From Acidimicrobiaceae bacterium (GTDB taxonomy: Bacteria > Actinomycetota > Acidimicrobiia > Acidimicrobiales > Ilumatobacteraceae): 64,000 bases of DNA. This document shows, piece by piece, positions 58,159 to 64,000 of the stretch. The translations under genes and the position numbers were made by a program. Position 1 is the first letter of the stretch; each line of letters opens with the position of its first letter. The notes beneath the pieces are model-generated. The model was not told where the DNA came from, searched no databases, and saw only the letters and a program-made list of their open reading frames with translations. The DNA is taken from the NCBI GenBank assembly GCA_016722025.1, contig JADKGZ010000007.1:62001-126000 (forward strand), read 5' to 3'.

Positions 58159-59034
58159 ATGACGGGAATGAACCGTTGGCTGCTCGGCGCCCGTCCACGA
58201 ACCCTTCCCGCGGCGGTGGTGCCGGTGGCGCTCGGTGCCGCTTCGGCCGTCGGCGAGGCCGATCCCGTCTGGTGGCGAGTGGCCCCGGCCTTGATCGTCA
58301 GCCTTGCCCTGCAGGTCGGTGTGAACTACGCCAACGACTACAGCGACGGCGTGCGCGGCACCGACGAAGTGCGGGTGGGTCCGGTGCGGCTGGTTGCGAG
58401 TGGCCTCGCTGCGCCCGGCGCGGTGAAGCGAGCAGCACTTGCAGCTTTCGGCGTCGCGGCCGTGGCCGGGTTGCTGCTCGCGTCGGTCACCAGCTGGTGG
58501 CTGCTCGTGGTCGGGGCTGCGGCGATGCTCGCCGGGTGGGGGTACACCGGTGGGCCCAAGCCGTATGGCTACCTCGGCCTCGGTGAGGTGTTCGTGTTCG
58601 TGTTCTTCGGGTTGGTGGCCACCGCCGGCACCACGTACGTGGTGTGCCAACGCCTCACCTCGGTTGCCTGGCTCGCCGGCTGCCTTGCCGGGTGCTTGGC
58701 CTGCGCGCTGCTCGTGGTCAACAACCTGCGCGACATCCCCACGGACCGCGAGGTGGGCAAGCGCACCCTGGCGGTGCGCTTGGGCGACCGGCTCACTCGC
58801 ACCTTCTACTTCGGTCTGCTCGCAGCGGCGATGGTGCTGGTGGCGGCGCTGGCGCTGACAGGTCGCCCGTTGGCCGCATTGGGGTTGGGCGGTGCGCTGG
58901 TGGCCGTGCCCGCGATCCGCGCGATTCGTGGAGGTGCGAAGGGCGCCGCACTCATCCCGGTGCTCGGTGCCACCGGCAAGGTGCAGCTGGCCACCGGCTT
59001 CCTCACCGCGGTGGGCATGACGATCTCCGGCTGA
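58159..59034 (+). CDS. menA: 1,4-Dihydroxy-2-naphthoate polyprenyltransferase MenA
   Basis: A 291-residue UbiA-type membrane enzyme that attaches the isoprenoid tail to dihydroxynaphthoate. It has about eight to nine helices. The two Asp-rich prenyl-diphosphate motifs are NYANDYSDGVRGTD and NNLRDIPTDREVGK. The N-terminal RPRTLPAAVVPVALG is typical of MenA. ATG 58159 and ATG 58168 are both possible. It is divergent from menE by 20 bases. Confidence 0.95.
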   Translation: MTGMNRWLLGARPRTLPAAVVPVALGAASAVGEADPVWWRVAPALIVSLALQVGVNYANDYSDGVRGTDEVRVGPVRLVASGLAAPGAVKRAALAAFGVAAVAGLLLASVTSWWLLVVGAAAMLAGWGYTGGPKPYGYLGLGEVFVFVFFGLVATAGTTYVVCQRLTSVAWLAGCLAGCLACALLVVNNLRDIPTDREVGKRTLAVRLGDRLTRTFYFGLLAAAMVLVAALALTGRPLAALGLGGALVAVPAIRAIRGGAKGAALIPVLGATGKVQLATGFLTAVGMTISG

Positions 59035-59055
59035 GTCTCGGGTACGGTCGCACTC

Positions 59056-59380
59056 ATGAGCGACATTCCGCCCCCGCCTCCGCCGTCGATGAGCCCGCCG
59101 CCGGGTTACCAGCCGTATGGCGGCTTCAACCAAGGCCCGCCGCGGTCGCTCGGCAAAGGCCACCGCGGCCATGGTGTGCGGCATCGTCGGCCTCATCGTG
59201 TGCAGCATCGTCTTGTCGCCGGTCGCGTTGGGCCTGGGCATCTCGGCGAAGAACGAGATCGATCGCAACCCCGGTGCCTACACCAACCGCGGGCAGGCGC
59301 AGGCCGGGTTCGTGCTCGGGATCATCGGCATCTGCCTCATCCCCGTCAGCCTCGTGGTGCTCAGCCGCCTCAACAACTAG
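59056..59380 (+). CDS. DUF4190-like small membrane protein (frameshift-interrupted)
   Basis: A Pro-rich N-terminus (MSDIPPPPPPSMSPPPGYQP) is followed in a second frame by two hydrophobic helices (AAMVCGIVGLIVCSIVLSPV and AGFVLGIIGICLIPVSLVVL) around 'GISAKNEIDRNPG', the DUF4190 layout. The frames join near 59145-59158. Either one lost CG (TCGCTCG for TCGCGCTCG) or one extra A would explain it. The repaired length is about 107-108 residues. Function unknown; it follows menA by 21 bases. Confidence 0.7.
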
Positions 59381-59397
59381 CCCGCGTGCCGGCTCCG

Positions 59398-60172
59398 CTA
59401 CGCGATGGCGTCGGCGATCAGCACGGCGACGGTTTCGGGTTGCTGCAGGTGCGCCGCATGCGCTGCGCCGGCAACCAAGGCGGCCGCCCCTTCGGGTGCG
59501 GCGTCGGCGATCTGCTGTGCGATGGCCGCGAACTTCAGGTCGAGCGCACCGGCGATGGCCAGCACCGGCATGTTGAGCTCGCGCAGGCGCGGCCACAGCG
59601 ACCCTTGTGCACCCGTACCGGCCAGGCGCAGGCTGCCGGCCAGGCCTTCGGGTGTGTTGCGCAGGCGATCAGCCAACTGCTCGGGTGTCAGCTGCAGGCC
59701 TCCGAACAGCGGCAGGTTGCACCACTCCTGCAGGAAGGCCTCCAGGCCGATGTCGTGCATGCGCTCGGCGAGCGCGTCGTCGGCTTCTGCGCCGTTCGGC
59801 GCGTTCCCCGGCATCGTCGATGCCGGGGTTGGCACCGATGACCACCAGCGAGGTGACGAGGTGCGGGTACATCAGGGCCAGGTGCAGGCTGGCTCGGCCG
59901 CCGAGGCTGTAGCCGACGAAGGCGCCGGTGCCGCCCACCGTGGCCAACATGTCGGCCGTGCGCCGCAGGTCGGCGCGCACGTGTGCCGAGCCGCCGTGAC
60001 CGGGGAGGTCGACCACGGTGGCGAGGAAGCCCTGCTCGGCGAAGTGCTCCGCGATCGGCTTCCACGAGTTGCCGGTCTGGGCGAAGCCGTGCATGAACGT
60101 GATGCGCGGTGCCTGGCGGTCGCCGAGCTGCTCTGCGGCCAAGGGGCCGGAATGTGGACGCCAGTCAGACAT
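59398..60172 (-). CDS. Alpha/beta-hydrolase, MenH-like (frameshift-interrupted)
   Basis: From ATG 60172 the frame shows the oxyanion region 'ITFMHGFAQTGNSWKPIAEH', 'VVDLPGHGGS' and the nucleophile elbow VGYSLGGRASL, then breaks after GERAERR. 'AEADDALAERMHDIG' and 'GLEAFLQEWCNLPLFGGLQL' through to the end are in another frame. One lost CG at 59788-59793 explains it; repaired length is 258 residues. The 'PLF' segment and position in the men cluster support the menaquinone SHCHC synthase MenH; a general hydrolase is possible. Its start overlaps the end of the DsbA-like gene. Confidence 0.78.
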
Positions 60173-60875
60173 CGCACGACTCGTCGGCGCAGCTGTCGGC
60201 GGCCGCCGAGGGTTCGGCCGGCGCTTCGTCGGCGCGGCGTTGCAGCAGCCGGCGGATGACGTTGACGAAGGTCTCGGCATCCTGTGCACCGGGCACGGCC
60301 CAGCGACCGTCGAGCACGAACGTGGGGACTGCGGTGATCTCGGCCTGAGCCGCTGCCTGCAGCATCTGCTGCACCTCCTCGGTGCCATCGTTGCTGTCGA
60401 GGAACGCTCGTACCGTGTCGCCCGGCATCCCCACGTCGGCAGCGCAGCGAGCGAGTGCATCGGGGTCGCCGATGTCGATGCCGTCGCAGAAGTAGGCCTG
60501 CAGCAGGCGCTCCTTCAACGCGTACTGGTGGCCGGTGCCTTCGGCGAGGAACAGCAGGCGGTGCGCGAGCAGGGTGTTGGCCCGCAGTGCCGTGTCCATG
60601 TGGAACTCGAGCCCCTCGCCGGCTGCCACCTCGGTGACGTGGTGGATGATCTGAGCGGCGCGCTCGGCCCCGCCGAACTTCTTCGCGTACGCCTCGATGA
60701 CGGGCGCCGACTTGCCCGGCGATGCCGTGGGGTCGAGCTGGTACGGCCGGAAGACCACCTGCAGATCAACCTCGTCGCGCAGCTGCGCTGCGGCTGCCTC
60801 GAACCGTCGTTTGCCGATGTAGCACCACGGGCACACCACATCGGACCAGATCTCCACTGTCAGCGATGGTCGCAT
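60165..60875 (-). CDS. DsbA family oxidoreductase (FrnE-like)
   Basis: A 236-residue thioredoxin-fold protein with a helical insert. The active site CPWC is in 'SDVVCPWCYIGKRRF' and the cis-Pro loop is TAVPTFVLDG. There is no signal peptide, so unlike DsbA it is cytoplasmic, as FrnE-type proteins are. The C-terminus carries two extra cysteines (DSCADESCDV). ATG 60875 is used; in-frame GTG 60884 would add three residues. It overlaps the start of the MenH-like gene by 8 bases. Confidence 0.9.
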   Translation of the reverse strand: MRPSLTVEIWSDVVCPWCYIGKRRFEAAAAQLRDEVDLQVVFRPYQLDPTASPGKSAPVIEAYAKKFGGAERAAQIIHHVTEVAAGEGLEFHMDTALRANTLLAHRLLFLAEGTGHQYALKERLLQAYFCDGIDIGDPDALARCAADVGMPGDTVRAFLDSNDGTEEVQQMLQAAAQAEITAVPTFVLDGRWAVPGAQDAETFVNVIRRLLQRRADEAPAEPSAAADSCADESCDV

Positions 60876-60907
60876 GCGCCTCACGATAGGCCCGTATCGT
60901 GGTGGTC

Positions 60908-62599
60908 ATGACGCAGCCCGGCTCCGAGATGCAGCCGGCAGACGTGCAGGCCACCTTCTGCGCGACGCTGGTCGACCAGTGGGCGCGGCTGGGCCTCCAC
61001 CATGCGGTGGTGGCCCCTGGCTCGCGCAGCACACCGATGGCGCTCGCACTCGCGGCCCGCGACGACCTGGCGGTGCACGTGGTGCACGACGAACGCAGCG
61101 CCGCCTTCATCGCACTGGGCATCGGGCTGGCCACGGGCACCCCTGCGGCGTTGTTGTGCACCAGTGGTACGGCCGCGACGCACTTCCATGCAGCCGTGGT
61201 CGAGGCCGATCTCTCGGGTGTGCCGATGTTGGTGCTCACCGCCGACCGGCCACCCGAGCTGCAGGGCATCGGTGCGCCGCAGACCATCGATCAGATCGAA
61301 CTGTACGGCGGTGTCGTCCGTCGCTTCGCCGACCCAGGGGTGCCGGCGGTCGCCGGCGCCGATGGGTGGCGCGACCTGGCCGCCGATTGGTGGCTCAGTG
61401 CCGTGGGTGCCGACCCCGGCCCGGTGCACGTCAACCTGCCGTTCCGCGAGCCGTTGGTGGGTGTTGCGGGCGAGCTGCCGCCACCCATCCCCACGCCGGT
61501 CTCCGACGGTGACGGGTGGTTCATGATGCGGCCCGACCTGGCCGGGCTGGCGGCGATGATCGATCAGCCGCGCGGCATCATCGTCGCCGGGGCCGGCGTC
61601 GACGACCCGGCAGCGGTGCAGCGTCTCGCGACCGCCCTGCAGTGGCCGGTGCTCGCCGATCCGCGTTCGGGTTGCCGGCACCTACCGCAGGCGGTGTCGG
61701 GCTTCGACTCGCTGCTCCGCGACCCCGGGTTCGCAGCAGCTCACACGCCAACGGTGGTGCTGCACCTGGGCGAGGCGCCGGCATCGAAGGTGCTCGGTCA
61801 GTGGTTGCAGGCCGGCGCCGCGGTGCACGTGCAGGTGCACTCGCAACAGCGCATCATCGACCCGCTGGGCATCATCACCGAGCGCGTCTACGGCCAGCCC
61901 TCCACGGTGTGCAACGAGCTCGCGCCGCTGGTCGGCGGAGCAGCCGACGGGGAATGGCCGGCGCGGTGGCAGCAGGCCGAACGTGCGGCACAGGGGGCCC
62001 TCGATGACGCCCTGGCCGCAGAGCCGGTGCTCACCGAAGCGGGCGTGGCGCGAGTGCTCAGCGGGTTGGCCGTGCGCCTGGTGGTGTCGTCGTCGATGCC
62101 CGTGCGCGACATCGAGTGGTTCGGTCGGCCGGGTGTGCGCACGGTGGTCCACTCCAATCGCGGGGCAAACGGCATCGACGGGGTCATCGCCACTGGCATC
62201 GGTGTCGCTGCCGGCTCGGGCGAAGCCACGGTGGTGCACCTCGGCGATGTGGCGTTCTGTCACGACCAGTCGTCGCTCACGGCGCTGGCGTCGCGGGGTC
62301 TGCCGCTCACCATCGTGGTCACCGACAACGACGGTGGCGGCATCTTCTCGTTCCTCCCGCAGGCGACGACACTGACGCACGCGCGATTCGAGCAGCTGTT
62401 CGGCACCCCGCACGGCACCGACATCGTGGCACTGGCGGCGGCGCACGGTCTCGGTGCCTGCGTCGCCACCACCGCTCACGACCTGCAGGCTGCCATTGCC
62501 GACCCAGAGGTTGCGGTCGTGCGGGTGGTGTCGAATCGGGCGGCCAACGTGCAGCAGCACGACCGGCTGCACGCCGCGGTGGCTGCCGCGTTGCGGTAG
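60908..62599 (+). CDS. menD: SEPHCHC synthase MenD
   Basis: A 563-residue thiamine-diphosphate enzyme that joins isochorismate and 2-oxoglutarate in menaquinone synthesis. The N-terminal 'VVAPGSRSTPMALALAAR' and 'HDERSAAFIALGIGLATGTP' (with the ThDP-activating Glu) are classic MenD. The ThDP/Mg motif is GDVAFCHDQSSL...DNDGGGIFSFLP. ATG 60908 is preferred to in-frame GTGs at 60899/60902. It diverges from the DsbA-like gene and converges on menF. Confidence 0.97.
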   Translation: MTQPGSEMQPADVQATFCATLVDQWARLGLHHAVVAPGSRSTPMALALAARDDLAVHVVHDERSAAFIALGIGLATGTPAALLCTSGTAATHFHAAVVEADLSGVPMLVLTADRPPELQGIGAPQTIDQIELYGGVVRRFADPGVPAVAGADGWRDLAADWWLSAVGADPGPVHVNLPFREPLVGVAGELPPPIPTPVSDGDGWFMMRPDLAGLAAMIDQPRGIIVAGAGVDDPAAVQRLATALQWPVLADPRSGCRHLPQAVSGFDSLLRDPGFAAAHTPTVVLHLGEAPASKVLGQWLQAGAAVHVQVHSQQRIIDPLGIITERVYGQPSTVCNELAPLVGGAADGEWPARWQQAERAAQGALDDALAAEPVLTEAGVARVLSGLAVRLVVSSSMPVRDIEWFGRPGVRTVVHSNRGANGIDGVIATGIGVAAGSGEATVVHLGDVAFCHDQSSLTALASRGLPLTIVVTDNDGGGIFSFLPQATTLTHARFEQLFGTPHGTDIVALAAAHGLGACVATTAHDLQAAIADPEVAVVRVVSNRAANVQQHDRLHAAVAAALR

Positions 62600-62612
62600 C
62601 CCGCGACGGTGC

Positions 62613-63815
62613 CTACGGGCGCACGATGGCCGAGAGCATGGCCTGCAGCTTGGCCTGCGTCTCGGCGAGCTCGCTGAGCGGATCGCTCTCCGCGACGATG
62701 CCGCCACCGGCCACCAACCGGGCTGTACGGCGGTCGGCCGACAGCTCCGCGCAGCGAATGGCAACCGCCCACGTGCCGTCGCCGGCGGCATCGACCCAAC
62801 CGACAGCGCCGCCGTAGTTGCCGCGCAGGAAGCCCTCTGCCTCGGCGATCAGTGCCAACGCCTCGGCTTTGGGGAACCCGCCGAGCGCAGGGGTGGGGGA
62901 GAGCGCTGCCACCAGTTCCAGAACGTTGGGGCGAGGGTCGCTGAGGTGCCCTTCCAGCTCTGTGCTGAGGTGCTGCACGTTGGCAACGCTGACGATCGAT
63001 GGCTCGGGCTGCCAGTCGAGGTAGCTGCACCACGGCAGCAACGTGTCGTGGATCATGTCGATGACCACGCGGTGCTCGATCTGGTTCTTCTCGCTCGCCA
63101 GCAGCTCGTCGGCGGCGCGCCGGTCGGTGTCGGGGTCGCCGGTGCGTGGTGTGGTGCCGGCGAGGGGTCGCGATCGCACGGTGCTGCCCTGCACCGCGAC
63201 CAGCAGTTCGGGTGAGGCGCCGATGAAGCCGTCGACCGAGTAGCGGAAGCTGCTGCCGAAGGTGGCCTTCAACCGCAGCAGCACGGCGTGCACGTCGATC
63301 GGCTCCGGGCTGGTGACCGACACCTCGCGAGCGATGACTGCCTTGGTGAGCCGGCCGTCGCGCACCGCATCGCGAGCGGTGCGCACCGCGGCCAGGTAGG
63401 CGCCGATGTCGGTGAGCGGGGAGACGGTGAACGACTGCGCACGAGGGCTGGGCCGCGGCGGCGCTGACAGGTCGACCGGTGGGCCGTCGCCGGGCCCGGC
63501 ATGGACGGTGGTGACCCATTGCCTGCCGTCGGCGGCCTTGCCGACCAACACCCGCGGGATGATCAGCTCGCACGGCAGCCCGGCTTCGAAGGGCACCACG
63601 CCCAGGGCGATGGGGTGCACGCCGCCCACGTCGTCGGTGTGCTCGATCGCCGCCAGCACGGCGGCCACGTCGGCCAACGGCACGCGTGCGGCTGCACCGC
63701 GGCCGGCGATGCCGACGCCGTCGCGCACGAACAGGTACCCGTCGCCGCGAGCGACGTCGTTGAGATCGAGGTCGCCGGTGTGCACGGCGGCAAGCGGTCG
63801 AGTGTGCGCGCGCAT
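62613..63815 (-). CDS. menF: Isochorismate synthase (MenF/EntC family)
   Basis: A 400-residue chorismate-using enzyme. The C-terminal catalytic domain has 'KAVIAREVSV', 'FIGASPELLVAVQG', 'RPLAGTTPRTGDPDTDR', 'SEKNQIEHRVVID' and 'LSPTPALGGFPKAEAL'. The Lys in 'LTKAVIARE' is the water-activating base of isochorismate synthases. The first ~130 residues are the variable N-terminal domain. With menD convergent, a menaquinone role is more likely than a siderophore role. menG lies 2 bases upstream on the same strand. Confidence 0.93.
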   Translation of the reverse strand: MRAHTRPLAAVHTGDLDLNDVARGDGYLFVRDGVGIAGRGAAARVPLADVAAVLAAIEHTDDVGGVHPIALGVVPFEAGLPCELIIPRVLVGKAADGRQWVTTVHAGPGDGPPVDLSAPPRPSPRAQSFTVSPLTDIGAYLAAVRTARDAVRDGRLTKAVIAREVSVTSPEPIDVHAVLLRLKATFGSSFRYSVDGFIGASPELLVAVQGSTVRSRPLAGTTPRTGDPDTDRRAADELLASEKNQIEHRVVIDMIHDTLLPWCSYLDWQPEPSIVSVANVQHLSTELEGHLSDPRPNVLELVAALSPTPALGGFPKAEALALIAEAEGFLRGNYGGAVGWVDAAGDGTWAVAIRCAELSADRRTARLVAGGGIVAESDPLSELAETQAKLQAMLSAIVRP

Positions 63816-63817
63816 CG

Positions 63818-64000
63818 TCAGTCGCGCGTGCCGACCATCAGCTGGGTCAGCCCGCCGGAAAGCTGGTGGTGCTGAGCATCGGCGAACCCGGCCGCCCGGA
63901 GCTGTGCGACCAGCTCCTCTCGGGGCGGCAGGTAGGCGACGCTCTTGGGCAGGTAGCGGTAGGCCGCGCCGTCGCTGAGCAACGCGCCGATCTTGGGTAC
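63818..64000 (-). CDS. menG: Demethylmenaquinone methyltransferase MenG/UbiE (C-terminal part, cut by window)
   Basis: Only the last 60 codons are present. The reverse-strand translation begins PKIGALLSDGAAYRYLPKSV and includes 'VAQLRAAGFAD' and 'LSGGLTQLMVGTRD', which match the end of UbiE/MenG enzymes. These methylate demethylmenaquinone with SAM, the last step of menaquinone synthesis. The start lies beyond the window. The stop is 2 bases before menF, so the two genes should be co-transcribed. Confidence 0.9.
   Translation of the reverse strand, partial: VPKIGALLSDGAAYRYLPKSVAYLPPREELVAQLRAAGFADAQHHQLSGGLTQLMVGTRD

Overview
The window is GC-rich, densely coded DNA with short intergenic gaps, many ATGA/GTGA stop-start overlaps and frequent GTG starts. 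Together with a menaquinone (men) cluster, DUF2510/DUF4190/DUF4126-type proteins, Ala/Thr-rich lipoprotein linkers and many acyl-CoA dehydrogenases, this points to an actinobacterium. An Acidimicrobiia (Ilumatobacter-like) origin is plausible but is only an inference from gene content. No mobile element, CRISPR array, rRNA or replication origin was seen, and no gene-free stretch exceeds 300 bases.

Layout. 1-7 kb: acyl-CoA dehydrogenases, msrB, a MerR regulator divergent from a DUF4188 gene, a PhnZ-like HD protein and a Baeyer-Villiger-type monooxygenase broken by a frameshift. 7-19 kb: an orphan PotA-type ATPase (frameshifted), a saccharopine-dehydrogenase-like protein, a Rieske oxygenase, a class III aminotransferase with a PhyH-type oxygenase, an NDP-forming acyl-CoA synthetase with an enoyl-CoA hydratase, an amidase, and a lipoprotein. 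19-32 kb: what reads as a carnitine / gamma-butyrobetaine catabolic island. It holds an acyl-CoA dehydrogenase, a degenerate dehydrogenase-thioesterase fusion, a TetR regulator, an enoyl-CoA hydratase, a CaiC-like ligase, an L-carnitine dehydrogenase-betainyl-CoA thioesterase fusion, a BKACE (3-dehydrocarnitine cleavage) enzyme, a complete ABC importer and an SDR. 32-43 kb: an 8-kb minus-strand operon of a polyamine-type ABC importer without ATPase, a flavin amine oxidase and a three-subunit molybdenum hydroxylase. Divergent from it is a second Rieske oxygenase, followed by another acyl-CoA dehydrogenase and a second PhnZ-like HD protein. 43-57 kb: mostly housekeeping genes (tRNA-Cys, phoH-ybeY-corC, a GGDEF/EAL protein, an MFS transporter). 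57-64 kb: menE, menA, menH, menD, menF and the end of menG, interleaved with dsbA-like and DUF4190 genes.

How the genes may work together. In the island, gamma-butyrobetaine could be activated (CaiC-like ligase), dehydrogenated, hydrated to carnitinyl-CoA and released by a thioesterase. Carnitine would then be oxidised (CdhA domain), cleaved with acetyl-CoA (BKACE) to acetoacetate plus betainyl-CoA, and hydrolysed (CdhB domain) to glycine betaine. The two Rieske oxygenases carry a Glu at the bridging position, the variant known from enzymes that attack quaternary amines, so they could act on betaine or a related amine. A 16-bp dyad of the form CTGAAyG-n4-ATCAG recurs in at least five promoter regions from 8 to 45 kb, and a 33-bp near-copy is shared by the orphan ATPase and the BKACE/importer promoter. 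This suggests one regulon across these scattered loci.

Sequence quality. Six genes, including menE and menH, are each interrupted by a single frameshift, and five of the six fit loss of one CG from a short CG repeat. A systematic sequencing or assembly error is the simplest explanation.
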